From positions 4,598-68,597 of the forward strand of contig JAEZCO010000086.1 of NCBI GenBank assembly GCA_023433505.1: a DNA stretch of 64,000 nt, in the 5' to 3' direction. The stretch comes from Bacillota bacterium (GTDB lineage Bacteria; Bacillota; Clostridia; Acetivibrionales; DTU013). Made by a program: the position numbers and the translations under genes. Below are positions 8,974 to 18,208 of this stretch, piece by piece. Under the pieces are notes generated by a model. It was not told the DNA's origin. It did no database searches and worked only from the letters and a program-made list of their open reading frames with translations. Position 1 is the stretch's first letter, and each line of letters starts with the position of its first letter.

Positions 8974-10305
8974 ATGTCGAAAAACAAACCTTTAAAAACT
9001 GTAATTGTCGGCGGTGCCAGTATCACCTGGCTGCCGGTTTTTCTGAAAGACCTGTGCAAGTCCAAGGCAATGGAGGGCGGTACCGTCGTACTCAATGACA
9101 TTGATACTGAAATGCTGAATACAATGAAAACATTTTCCGAAGCCGTCGTGGCTGAAAAAGGCTGCAAGATCACGATAGAAACAGAAACTGATCTTGAAAA
9201 GACCCTGATCGGAGCGGACTATGTTATTTGTACGGTTTTAGTGGGCGGGCACGCTGTGTGGAAGGATGAAATGAACCTGATACTGAAATATGGCATCAAG
9301 CATCCCAAGGGCATGTCCATCGGCCCCGGAGGAATGATCATGGGCCTCAAGCAGATCCCCTTCATCCTGGGACTGGCAAAGCGGATGGAAAAACTTTGTC
9401 CGGATGCATGGCTGTTGAATTTTTCAAACCCGATGCAATTGATCACCCTGGCAGTCCAAAGGTACAGCAGCATCAAGTGCATCGGCCTGTGCCACGGGTT
9501 GGACGGCACAATAGCCAAAATTGCGGAGTGGCTTGAGGTTCCGGTAAAAGAGTTGAGCTTTACGGCAGGCGGGGTCAATCATTTCGAATTTGTGACAAGA
9601 CTTGAAAAGGACGGGGTGGATATGTTCCCGGCTTTGATCGGCAAGCTGGAGGAAATCGACAGGACGACGGGCGATTATGGGGACCGGGCTACGATGGAAG
9701 CATACAAGCTTTTTGGAGCATTTCCTACAAACCATGATATCCATGTGTTGGAATTCCTCCCTTATCAAATTGTCCGGAGCGAGCTGGAAAAGTTCCGCCT
9801 GACCCATAATTACATCGAAAACAGGATGGCAGACAGGGGGAGCCGGTGGGAGAAGCTTCATGACTATATCAACGGAAAAAGACCTCTGTCTGAGATTGTC
9901 AAGGAAAAAGTCACCGAAAAGCTGGCTGAAATTATCGACAGCATTGCGACAAACACTCCGTATGTGCTGTATGCAAATGTCACAAATAAAGGGTATATAC
10001 GCAATCTGGGAGACTATTTCTGTGTTGGGGTGCCTGTGGTATTGAACCGTGACGGATACGAGGGCTGCTGCATCGGCAATCTTCCTGTAGGCGCTGCCGC
10101 TTTGTCGGGAGTTCACGGCGCTGTACAGGATTATATCGTAGAGGCTTGTATGAGCGGCAGCAGAAAGCTTTGCCTGAGTGCGCTGTCATTGGACCCGATG
10201 TGCTATTCACTGACCTCCGAGCAAAGAATGGATCTGATCAATGAATTGATCGATATGAACCAACAATATCTTCCCGCATTTTTTGAAAATGCTCCGGAGG
10301 TATAG
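8974..10305 (+). CDS. Glycoside hydrolase family 4 enzyme (NAD-dependent alpha-glycosidase)
   Basis: A 443-residue GH4 protein. Start at 8974 follows CAGGAGGAACAAATC. It opens with a Rossmann fold (VIVGGASITW, residues 9-18), has the FSNPMQL segment near residue 150, the metal-ligand cysteine in GLCHG about residue 172-176, and the metal-ligand histidine in AGGVNHF about residue 203-209. GH4 enzymes oxidise C3 of the sugar with bound NAD and use a divalent metal, and include alpha-glucosidases, alpha-galactosidases and alpha-galacturonidases. The sequence looks closest to the LplD-like branch found beside lplABC genes, but I cannot fix the substrate. It acts in the cytoplasm on imported fragments. 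Confidence 0.88.
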   Translation: MSKNKPLKTVIVGGASITWLPVFLKDLCKSKAMEGGTVVLNDIDTEMLNTMKTFSEAVVAEKGCKITIETETDLEKTLIGADYVICTVLVGGHAVWKDEMNLILKYGIKHPKGMSIGPGGMIMGLKQIPFILGLAKRMEKLCPDAWLLNFSNPMQLITLAVQRYSSIKCIGLCHGLDGTIAKIAEWLEVPVKELSFTAGGVNHFEFVTRLEKDGVDMFPALIGKLEEIDRTTGDYGDRATMEAYKLFGAFPTNHDIHVLEFLPYQIVRSELEKFRLTHNYIENRMADRGSRWEKLHDYINGKRPLSEIVKEKVTEKLAEIIDSIATNTPYVLYANVTNKGYIRNLGDYFCVGVPVVLNRDGYEGCCIGNLPVGAAALSGVHGAVQDYIVEACMSGSRKLCLSALSLDPMCYSLTSEQRMDLINELIDMNQQYLPAFFENAPEV

Positions 10306-10308
10306 AGA

Positions 10309-11271
10309 GTGGCAGGAAACCTGACAGGTAGAGAGAGATTCATCAACGCTTTGGAGAGAAGACCGTATAAAGGTCTGGTGCCGCATTTTGAACTGGTGTT
10401 TTTTCTTACCATGGAGACATTGGGCAAGGTTCATCCCAATCACAGGAATTACAGCCAGTGGCACCAAATGGAGGAGAAGGAAAGGCAACTGCACCGGGAG
10501 GACATGGCTGACCTCTATATCGCTGTGGCAAGAAAATTCAGCCATGACGCCATATTTATGCATGTAAACCCGGATACAACGGAGGAGTCCATACGCCTTG
10601 CGGAAATCATAAGAAGCAAGTCGGGAAGAGAATTCTTCTTACTGCTAAACGGTGATGCAACTTACAAAATACCCAGCGGCGGAGGATTGGAAGAATTCGC
10701 CGGAAGGCTTGCAGATGAACCTGAGAAATTAAAATCTGATGCGCAGCAGCGGGTGGAAGCGGCCCTTAAAAAGGCGGAAAAAATTTCAGCTTCCGGGTTG
10801 ATTGACGGCTATGCGCTTTGTTCCGATTATTGCTTCAACTCGGGGCCGTTCTTGAGTCCCTCCATGTTTTCGGAATTCGTAGCGCCTTATCTTGCAAAGC
10901 TCATTGCCGGGTACAGGAGCATGGGGTTTTATACCATTAAGCATACGGACGGGAATATCATGCCCATCCTCGACCAGCTTATCCAGGCAAACCCCCATGG
11001 ACTCCACTCTCTTGACCCCCAGGCCGGAGTGGATATTGCTGAAATTAAGAAGCTGGCAGGCCGGAAGCTGTGCCTCATAGGAAATGTCAACTGCGGCTTG
11101 ATGCAGACCGGAACAGAGGAAGAGGTGGCACAATCCGCCAGATATGCACTGCAGGCAGGTATGCCGGGCGGCGGCTATATCTTCTCCACCTCAAACTGCA
11201 TCTATACAGGCATGCCTCTTGAGAGGTACCGGCTGATACTTGATATTTGGAAAAAGGAAGGGATCATGTGA
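10309..11271 (+). CDS. Uroporphyrinogen-decarboxylase-family protein
   Basis: A 320-residue protein of the URO-D superfamily (also containing methylcobamide:CoM methyltransferases MtaA/MtbA). The GTG start at 10309 is preceded by CCGGAGG with 8-base spacing and lies 3 bases after the GH4 stop. The N-terminal TGRERFINALERRPYKGLVP helix, a middle GYALCSDYCFNSGPFLSP stretch, the HTDGNIMPILD stretch (about residue 207) and GGGYIFSTSNCIYTGMP near the end follow the family pattern. Members of this family in sugar operons have no proven role; heme synthesis is unlikely here as no other hem genes are near. The stop codon overlaps the next start, so it is part of the operon. Confidence 0.8.
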   Translation: MAGNLTGRERFINALERRPYKGLVPHFELVFFLTMETLGKVHPNHRNYSQWHQMEEKERQLHREDMADLYIAVARKFSHDAIFMHVNPDTTEESIRLAEIIRSKSGREFFLLLNGDATYKIPSGGGLEEFAGRLADEPEKLKSDAQQRVEAALKKAEKISASGLIDGYALCSDYCFNSGPFLSPSMFSEFVAPYLAKLIAGYRSMGFYTIKHTDGNIMPILDQLIQANPHGLHSLDPQAGVDIAEIKKLAGRKLCLIGNVNCGLMQTGTEEEVAQSARYALQAGMPGGGYIFSTSNCIYTGMPLERYRLILDIWKKEGIM

Positions 11272-11900
11272 TGGAGATAAAAAAAGGGTCGGTTGTACTG
11301 TTTCAAGGAGACAGCATTACGTATGCCGGCAGAAACTATGAGGATGACAGCCTGCTTGGGACGGGATATGCCATGATGTCTGCGGCTTGGTTTAATGCAT
11401 TGCATCCGGAATTGAACATTAAATTCATTAACAGGGGGGCCAGCGGCGATACCGCCTTGAGGCTGAAAGAGCGCTGGCAAAGAGATTGTATTGATTTAAA
11501 ACCTGATGTGGTTTCCATACTGATCGGAATTAACGACTGCGGAAGAGGCTTTGAAAAAAATGACCCCTCTACGGCGGAGGAGTTTAAAGCGAATTACGGT
11601 TTTCTCTTGAATGAAATAAAGAATAAGCTTAATGCGCAGCTAATCCTATGCGAACCTTTTCTGATACCTGCGGCGGATTGCGGCAAACAAATGTGGCGGC
11701 AGGACCTGGATGCCAAAATCCATGTCATAAGAGAACTGGCCAGAGAGTTTAATGCAGCATATCTACCCTTTGACGGTATCTTTGCTTCGGCTTCAACCAA
11801 AAGGGCGCCGGAATTCTGGGCGGCGGACGGCATACATCCCTCCCACGCCGGGCATGCCCTGATGGCAAAAAGCTGGCTTGAGGCTGTCAAGGCTATCTGA
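11271..11900 (+). CDS. SGNH/GDSL-family hydrolase (putative carbohydrate esterase)
   Basis: A 209-residue cytoplasmic esterase, no signal peptide. The start ATG shares its A with the TGA stop of the upstream gene. All four SGNH blocks are visible: GDSIT (Ser about residue 14), RGASGDT (Gly), IGINDCGR (Asn) and DGIHPSHAGH (Asp and His near the C-terminus). Family members remove acetyl groups from oligosaccharides, for example rhamnogalacturonan or xylo-oligosaccharide acetylesterases. In this locus it most likely deacetylates imported glycan fragments (inference). Confidence 0.87.
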   Translation: MEIKKGSVVLFQGDSITYAGRNYEDDSLLGTGYAMMSAAWFNALHPELNIKFINRGASGDTALRLKERWQRDCIDLKPDVVSILIGINDCGRGFEKNDPSTAEEFKANYGFLLNEIKNKLNAQLILCEPFLIPAADCGKQMWRQDLDAKIHVIRELAREFNAAYLPFDGIFASASTKRAPEFWAADGIHPSHAGHALMAKSWLEAVKAI

Positions 11901-11932
11901 ATGTACTCCAGTATCAGAATCCGGAGGTCTAT

Positions 11933-14431
11933 ATGGCGAAGAAAAAAATTCATATGATAGGAAATGCACATATCGATCCGGTATGGCTCTGGAGCTGGCA
12001 GGAGGGCTTTGCTGAGATAAAAGCCACCTTCCGCTCGGCCCTTGACCGTATGGAGGAGTTCCCGGAGTTTATATTCACCTGCGCCTGTGCGGCATATTAC
12101 AAATGGGTTGAGGAAAACGAGCCCGGCATGTTTGAGGAAATCAGGAAGCGGGTGGCGGAAGGGCGCTGGGTGCTTGCCGGAGGCTGGTGGATACAGCCCG
12201 ACTGCAACATCCCTTCCGGTGAAGCATTTGCACGGCATGCGCTATACAGCCAGCAGTATTTCCTGAAACGCTTCGGGAAAACCGCCAAAGTCGGATATAA
12301 TGTGGATTCCTTCGGACATAACGCCATGCTGCCCCAGATACTGAAAAAAAGCGGGATGGACAGCTATGTCATGATGAGGCCGGGCAGGCACGAGAAGGAG
12401 CTGCCAGCCAGCCTTTTTTCTTGGGAAAGCCCTGACGGTACCCGGGTCAGTACCTTCAGAATCCCCATCAACTATGCGAGCTGGTGGGGAGAGCCCGATC
12501 CGTTGTTTGAAAAGACCTCTGCCGTTCTTGAGCTGGCGGAAAGCGAAGGGACCGATTTCATGAACTTTTATGGTGTGGGCAACCATGGAGGAGGACCCAC
12601 CGTGAAGAATATACACACCATTTTGAAAATGCAGGAGGATTACAGGGAAGCTGAAATTCTTTTCAGTTCTCCGGAAGCCTACTTTCAGGAAGCGGCCCTG
12701 CAAAAAAACGCTCTCCCCGTTGTGGCGGAAGAGCTTCAACATCACGGAAGCGGATGCTATTCCGCCCATTCGGAGACAAAAGCAAATAACCGCCGGGCGG
12801 AGCACAGGGTCATCAATGCGGAGAAATTTGCAGCAGTGGCCTGCAAGCTGACCGGAATGAAGTATCCTTTTGAGAAAACGGCGTCGAGCTGGGAAAAGCT
12901 GTTGTTCAACCAATTTCACGATATCATGGGAGGCTGCAGCATCAAGGAGGTTTACCGCGATGTGGCGGAATTTTACGGCAAGTCCCTCACGGAAAGCGCC
13001 GAAGTCCTGAATGGGGCATTACAAAAGATATCCTGGTCCATTGATACCATGGGAGAGCATGAATTCAAGCTAAGCAGGGATAAAGACTGGGTTTTCTGGG
13101 AGATGAAGGACCTTGGAGCGCCTATCGTGGTGTTCAATCCCCTTTCATGGCCCGTAAGACAGCCCGTTCAATTGAATAGAGAAGTCAAAGGAATAACCGA
13201 TGACAGCGGCAGTCCCCGCCCTTTCCAAAAAGTCAGGGCAGGCAGGCTGCAGGCCGCGGATAAATGGGACACTCTGTTCGTGGCGGATATTCCGGCCATG
13301 GGCTATAACACCTATTGGGCCTATAGCGACAAAGAGATTAGGGCAGAGACCCAAGCGGGGCTGGCAAGCCATGCGGCAGGCATGATTGAAAACCGGTTTT
13401 TCAGGCTCTCCGTCCACGATGGTACAGGACAGATTTCCAGCCTGTTTGATAAAAGAAACTGCCGTGAAGTATTCTCCGGAGCCGGAGCTGCGGCGCTGGT
13501 CATCGATGAAGAAGGCGTGGACACATGGGGACATGATAGACATTCCCACAGCATAAGTGTCCTTAAGTATGACAAGGTTGCAGGGTATTTCGGCGATGCT
13601 GTCCTTTCCATAATAGAGACAGGTCCTGTAAGGACCTGTCTCAGGGTCAAAAGCAAATACGGCAGTTCGACCCTCCGCCAGGATTTTATTCTCTATGCGG
13701 ATAAGGAGGAAGTAGAAGTGAAGGTGAAGCTGGACTGGCGTGAAGAGCATAAAATGCTGAAGCTATGTTTCCCTGTGAATGTAACTGATCGGAAGGCAGT
13801 CTATGATATCCCCTTCGGCTTTATCAAAAGGCCTGCGGATGGAAAGGAGGAACCCGGACAGCAGTGGTTTGACTTAAGCGGACGTGCAACTGGCAGTGGA
13901 GGCGAAATCCACGGCCTGGCTGTTTTAAATGACGGAAAATACAGCTTTTGCACCATTGAAAATGAAATGCGGCTGACCGTTGTCCGGAGCCCCATCTATG
14001 CCGAATACGAGAGCGTCCGGGATGATTTGTGCGAATTCATGGATCAAGGGATACAGGAATTCAATTATACACTGGTGCCGCATCAGGGAGGATTTATAGA
14101 GGCCGGAGTCGTCAGGAAGGCTTATGAGCTGAATGTTCCTGCGGTGAGGATAACGGAGACATACCATAAAGGCACCCTTCCAAGGCGTTTTGAGGGCATT
14201 TCGATTTCATCGCCCCATGTCGTCGCCGCTGCGTTTAAAAGAGCGGAGTCGGAGCAGGGGTATATTTTAAGATGCTGTGAAACTTCAGGAAGGGAGTTCC
14301 ATACCGGCATAAGCCTGCCTTTCTTAAACCGTAAATGGGAGCAGGACTTCGGGCCATTTGAAGTAATAACCTTTTTTGTGCCGGACGACAATAAAGAAGA
14401 AGTGATTCCGGTAAATTTTCTTGAAGCATAG
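11933..14431 (+). CDS. Alpha-mannosidase, glycoside hydrolase family 38
   Basis: An 832-residue GH38 enzyme. Start at 11933 follows CCGGAGGTCTAT. The zinc site opens with GNAHIDPVWLWSW (residues 7-19), the nucleophile aspartate lies in GYNVDSFGHN (about residues 121-130), the middle domain contains FNQFHDIMGG (about residues 325-334), and a long C-terminal beta-sandwich follows. Bacterial GH38 proteins remove alpha-linked mannose from N-glycan-like oligosaccharides; some act on phosphorylated sugars. No signal peptide, so it works inside the cell on imported material. It is the clearest indicator that the locus targets a mannose-containing glycan. Confidence 0.93.
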   Translation: MAKKKIHMIGNAHIDPVWLWSWQEGFAEIKATFRSALDRMEEFPEFIFTCACAAYYKWVEENEPGMFEEIRKRVAEGRWVLAGGWWIQPDCNIPSGEAFARHALYSQQYFLKRFGKTAKVGYNVDSFGHNAMLPQILKKSGMDSYVMMRPGRHEKELPASLFSWESPDGTRVSTFRIPINYASWWGEPDPLFEKTSAVLELAESEGTDFMNFYGVGNHGGGPTVKNIHTILKMQEDYREAEILFSSPEAYFQEAALQKNALPVVAEELQHHGSGCYSAHSETKANNRRAEHRVINAEKFAAVACKLTGMKYPFEKTASSWEKLLFNQFHDIMGGCSIKEVYRDVAEFYGKSLTESAEVLNGALQKISWSIDTMGEHEFKLSRDKDWVFWEMKDLGAPIVVFNPLSWPVRQPVQLNREVKGITDDSGSPRPFQKVRAGRLQAADKWDTLFVADIPAMGYNTYWAYSDKEIRAETQAGLASHAAGMIENRFFRLSVHDGTGQISSLFDKRNCREVFSGAGAAALVIDEEGVDTWGHDRHSHSISVLKYDKVAGYFGDAVLSIIETGPVRTCLRVKSKYGSSTLRQDFILYADKEEVEVKVKLDWREEHKMLKLCFPVNVTDRKAVYDIPFGFIKRPADGKEEPGQQWFDLSGRATGSGGEIHGLAVLNDGKYSFCTIENEMRLTVVRSPIYAEYESVRDDLCEFMDQGIQEFNYTLVPHQGGFIEAGVVRKAYELNVPAVRITETYHKGTLPRRFEGISISSPHVVAAAFKRAESEQGYILRCCETSGREFHTGISLPFLNRKWEQDFGPFEVITFFVPDDNKEEVIPVNFLEA

Positions 14432-14498
14432 GAATTTATAAAAAAGCTTCCTGAAAATTTCCGGATAGACAGCTTGATACCAGGGAGTGTGAGGATGA

Positions 14499-14627
14499 AT
14501 GGAATCCTATGCAGGGATGAGTCAGAAGGAAATAATAAAGAGAGTCATCGAATTCAGAGATCCGCCGCGTATTGGAATGAGATTCACAGCTGAAGGAGGA
14601 TATGACAATGGACAGGAAAAGCTTTGA
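14499..14627 (+). pseudogene. Short N-terminal remnant of a second URO-D-family gene
   Basis: A 42-codon frame beginning at 14499. The stretch MSQKEIIKRVIEFRDPPRIG is the typical N-terminal helix and 'P-x-R-hydrophobic' turn of URO-D-family proteins, and the frame ends shortly after inside the next gene's start. It looks like what is left after deletion of a second URO-D paralogue, the intact one being at 10309-11271. A small real peptide cannot be excluded. Confidence 0.42.
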
Positions 14628-16062
14628 CGGAAACCGGTGGATGGTGGTCTACGGGAAATATGAAGGATTGGAGGGCTATGCGGTAAACGAGCTTTACAAG
14701 GCCGTCCAACAATACGTGCCATATATACTTACGGCGCATGATACGGAGAATGTGGAGAAATTCAAGGATTTTCACTTGATTATCATGGGGACCGGGTCCT
14801 CCAACGGGATAGTAAAAAAGCTGGCACTGGAAGGGGTTTTCAAGCCCCAGACGCTGCGGGAAGGATATTCGATAAAAGTATGCCCAAGTTATCTGAACCC
14901 TGAAAGAAAAATGATCCTGCTTTCCGGTGCGGATGATAACGGACTGCTGTACGGAGTCCGGGATTTTGAACACTACTATGCGGACCCCGCCCGCTATACC
15001 GGCGGATATGTCTATAATACCCCCTACCGGGTTTTTGTGGACGAAATGCCCGACTTTGAAGCGTCAAGTGCTCCTGCCATACAAAACAGAGGGCTTTGGA
15101 CCTGGGGACATGTAATTTATGATTACAGGAATTATATAGACAATATGAGCCGGTGGAAAATGAATATTCTTACGCTGTGGAACGATTTTGCCCCTTTAAA
15201 TGCCAGGGACGTTGCAGATTATGCCCATTCAAGGGGCATAAAGGTGATCTGGGGCTATACCTGGTGCTGGGGGGAGGAGGTAGACCCCACCGATGCGAAA
15301 CAGTTGGCGTATTGGACAGACAGAGTGATCAAGACTTATGAGGAGCAATATGCACGGCTTGGCGCCGATGGAATATATTTTCAAACCTTTACGGAGCATT
15401 CCGGTCCGGAAATTAAAGGGAAGTCGGCTGCGGAGCTGTCTGTGAGCTGGGTGAACCACATTGCGGGGGCCCTTCTGGAACGGCATCCGGATCTATGGAT
15501 TCAATTCGGGCTGCATGCGGAGCATGTTAAAAAGGAGTACGCCGCTTACAAAAATATTGACCCCCGTTTGAATATCACCTGGGAGGATGCCGGAAGCTTT
15601 CCCTTTCATCACAATTCCGGGCGGATGAAGGATTATGAGGCCACGCTGGCTTTCACCAATGAAATATGCAGGCTGAGAGGCGAGGCGGAGGATTTCGGCG
15701 TGGTGTGGAAAGGGATGTCAATGCTTGACTGGCCGGGCTTTGAACATCAAAAGGGCGCCTTTATTCTTGGCGAATCCAAAGAGGAGCTGATCAAGGACAA
15801 AACCCGTGAAAAGGAATTTATATGGAAATATACCCAGGCCTATTGGACCAAACATCTGAGATATGCGCTGGAGATGGCCAAAAGCATCAAGGAAAGCGGG
15901 GTCCGGCAGACCTCCGCAGCCATGCTGGTGGAGGACGGGCTCTGGGAGGGACGGCAGTGGGGGCCGGTGGCCATGTTTGCCGAAGCTGCCTGGAATGCCG
16001 ATGCCAATGCGGAAGACATCATTGAAAAACTGATGCTTACCCGGGACGCGGCTTTTGTGTGA
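14608..16062 (+). CDS. Putative glycoside hydrolase with zincin-like N-terminal domain (GH20/GH67/GH84-like)
   Basis: A 484-residue protein. Start at 14608 gives an 8-base spacing from GAAGGAGGA; an ATG two codons earlier is too close. The first about 130 residues form the alpha/beta domain that precedes the barrel in GH20, GH67 and GH84 enzymes (the segment LLSGADDNGLLYGVRDFEHY is the family-typical 'substrate-independent' hairpin). The remainder looks like a TIM barrel with LTLWNDFAPLN, GADGIYFQTFTEHSG (about residues 253-267) and WEDAGSFPFHH. The exact family is uncertain; a hexosaminidase-type or glucuronidase-type activity is possible. It lies directly before the GH20 gene and may work with it. 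Confidence 0.6.
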   Translation: MDRKSFDGNRWMVVYGKYEGLEGYAVNELYKAVQQYVPYILTAHDTENVEKFKDFHLIIMGTGSSNGIVKKLALEGVFKPQTLREGYSIKVCPSYLNPERKMILLSGADDNGLLYGVRDFEHYYADPARYTGGYVYNTPYRVFVDEMPDFEASSAPAIQNRGLWTWGHVIYDYRNYIDNMSRWKMNILTLWNDFAPLNARDVADYAHSRGIKVIWGYTWCWGEEVDPTDAKQLAYWTDRVIKTYEEQYARLGADGIYFQTFTEHSGPEIKGKSAAELSVSWVNHIAGALLERHPDLWIQFGLHAEHVKKEYAAYKNIDPRLNITWEDAGSFPFHHNSGRMKDYEATLAFTNEICRLRGEAEDFGVVWKGMSMLDWPGFEHQKGAFILGESKEELIKDKTREKEFIWKYTQAYWTKHLRYALEMAKSIKESGVRQTSAAMLVEDGLWEGRQWGPVAMFAEAAWNADANAEDIIEKLMLTRDAAFV

Positions 16063-16177
16063 GCCTCCGGACAAGGCCGTTCCATATACCGAAGACTTTT
16101 ATAAACATGACGTTACGGTTAGAAAAAATGCTGAAGGAATAAACCAATACAAGGTCATTCAGGGAGGAGTGGAATGG

Positions 16178-18208
16178 ATGGATAATGGAATAAAACCGGC
16201 TTTCCGGCTCATACCCGAGCCGCAGGTTTTTATGGAGGCAGGCGGCCGGGGATTAGAAATACAAGGGCAGAAGGGTAAATCGTCAATTGAGATTGCCAAG
16301 AAATTAATAAAAGCCAAAGACGGAATTGTAAACGAATTCGGATTTGTACTGAGCTACTGCAGTATTGATAAATTCAGCGAAATTGGCAGCATTAAGTGCA
16401 GTCCTGGATTTGACTTTTCAGAAGGATATTTTCTTTCGATAGGGCCAGAGGGGGTTTGGGTGGGTGCGGATACTGAAAAAGCGCGGTTTTATGCTGTGCA
16501 AACCGTTGCACAAATTATCGTCGGCACAAGGGGAGAGGATATTCCTGCATTGGTCATTGAAGACTGGCCTGATTTAAAAATGAGGTGCTTTAATGTTTGC
16601 TATCATACGGCTGTAGCAAATATGCCTTCGCTGACGCCGAATTTTGAAACCCTGCTGGACCTGGTTGAATTGTACTCCCACTTAAAAATGAATGCCCTGC
16701 TCTTTGAAGCGGAAGGATTGTTTCCCTATGAAAAATATCCGGCATTATCCAATGCTTACGCTTTCAGCCGCCAGCAGGTGGAATTACTGCGCGATACATG
16801 CCGCCGCCGCCATGTTGAAATTATTCCTCTGGTGCAGAGCCTGGGCCATGCCTATCAAGTGCTCAGACATGCTGAATTTGCGCATTTGCGGGAGCTCCCC
16901 GACACCTCCCAGCAGTATTGTCCCTGTAACGATGAGGTTCCTGCCTTCTATAACAGCATGGTGGAGGAGGTTATCGATGCCCTTGGGCCTATCCGGTATT
17001 TTCACCTGGGCGGGGATGAATCACGGAGGCTGGGGAAGTGTCCAAAATGTGAAAAAAAGCTGGCAGAGCATGGTATGGGAGCCTTGTACGGTGACCATAT
17101 GAACAGGGTGGCCGGGCATTTGGTCCGGAAGGGGATAAAGCCGCTGATTTGGGCCGACATTGCAGAAGAGCATCCGGATATTTTAGCTGTTCTGGACGGG
17201 AATATCGGCCTGGTTTTCTGGAATTATGACATGGTTGACTGGCGGCCATATGCAATGGAACAATTTGCAGAAAGCAGCAGAATGGTAATCGGAGCGTGTG
17301 CGGCTAAATTCGGAGCGCACAGCGAATATTTGTTCCTGTATAAAAAGGCAATGCGCAATATAAGCTTAATGGCATCGGAATGCAGAAGGAACCGGCTTGA
17401 GGGCATGATGGTCACCGACTGGGTAAAGCTGGCGCCCAACGAGGTGGGCATCATTGCCAATTGCTTCGGTGCCCACGTTGCCTGGAGCTTTCACAACGAT
17501 CAGAAGGAGTTTGGCAGAAGCTTTTCATCCCTGCTCTTTGGTCTGGAAACAGAGGGAATGGATGAAGTTTTCAAGCTTTTGTCGGAAATCAGCCTGAGGA
17601 AAAAGGATGTTCTGAATAATTTCTGGGCTGCGCCGTACAGCGACCTGAATGAGGGCTTCATGGCGGACTGGCTGGACCGGTTTGACTGGTCGGGCAGGGA
17701 TTTTAACATATTGATGAGAAAATACACCAACCAGGAAAGCCTCCCTCAAGTATTCGCACAGCTGGAGAAGGCCAGGACAAACGCGGAGAAAGCCATTGCC
17801 GTTCTTGACGGTCTCAGCGGAAATGTCTTGTACAAGAAGGACGTTTTTGATGTCATAGCGCTGGCAGGTAAAATGCAACATTTTAAATGCAGTGTGGGTA
17901 TTGCGCTGAGCAAGGCGGTGAGATTGCTGAAATTCCCCGTGCCGGGCGATTCTACCGAACGGATGGCTGCCGCCGGAGAGCTTGATGCTGTTGCCGATTG
18001 CTGGCGGCTATTGCGGGAAGATGCCTATAAGGTATTAATTAAAGGCACGTTTAAGGAGAATCTGGATATCTGCATTGATTTTAAATTTGATCCGGATATT
18101 TTGAAATTCCTTACAGGGTATTCCGATATACTGAAAAGCGGGAAACAGCTTCAGGGGTTGTTTGATTTCAGTCTATACCCTGACAGGACGGGCGTTGCAG
18201 ATGAATAA
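16178..18208 (+). CDS. Beta-N-acetylhexosaminidase-like protein, glycoside hydrolase family 20
   Basis: A 676-residue protein without signal peptide. ATG at 16178 is 10 bases after GGGAGG; earlier alternative starts lack a site at proper spacing. Residues about 1-125 are the zincin-like domain, then the GH20 barrel: MRCFNVCYHTA (about 148), the LVQSLGHAYQVL strand, and the hallmark FHLGGDES (about residues 273-280) carrying the catalytic Asp-Glu pair. The C-terminal about 250 residues form an extra helical region. GH20 enzymes release GlcNAc or GalNAc by substrate-assisted catalysis. A pair of CPKCEKK cysteines right after the catalytic pair is unusual and might bind metal (seen, not interpreted further). 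Confidence 0.82.
   Translation: MDNGIKPAFRLIPEPQVFMEAGGRGLEIQGQKGKSSIEIAKKLIKAKDGIVNEFGFVLSYCSIDKFSEIGSIKCSPGFDFSEGYFLSIGPEGVWVGADTEKARFYAVQTVAQIIVGTRGEDIPALVIEDWPDLKMRCFNVCYHTAVANMPSLTPNFETLLDLVELYSHLKMNALLFEAEGLFPYEKYPALSNAYAFSRQQVELLRDTCRRRHVEIIPLVQSLGHAYQVLRHAEFAHLRELPDTSQQYCPCNDEVPAFYNSMVEEVIDALGPIRYFHLGGDESRRLGKCPKCEKKLAEHGMGALYGDHMNRVAGHLVRKGIKPLIWADIAEEHPDILAVLDGNIGLVFWNYDMVDWRPYAMEQFAESSRMVIGACAAKFGAHSEYLFLYKKAMRNISLMASECRRNRLEGMMVTDWVKLAPNEVGIIANCFGAHVAWSFHNDQKEFGRSFSSLLFGLETEGMDEVFKLLSEISLRKKDVLNNFWAAPYSDLNEGFMADWLDRFDWSGRDFNILMRKYTNQESLPQVFAQLEKARTNAEKAIAVLDGLSGNVLYKKDVFDVIALAGKMQHFKCSVGIALSKAVRLLKFPVPGDSTERMAAAGELDAVADCWRLLREDAYKVLIKGTFKENLDICIDFKFDPDILKFLTGYSDILKSGKQLQGLFDFSLYPDRTGVADE

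Noticed and set aside
16055..16177. Longer start (TTG) for the GH20 gene overlapping the previous gene
   Set aside because: No ribosome binding site at the TTG, while GGGAGG is well placed before the ATG at 16178.
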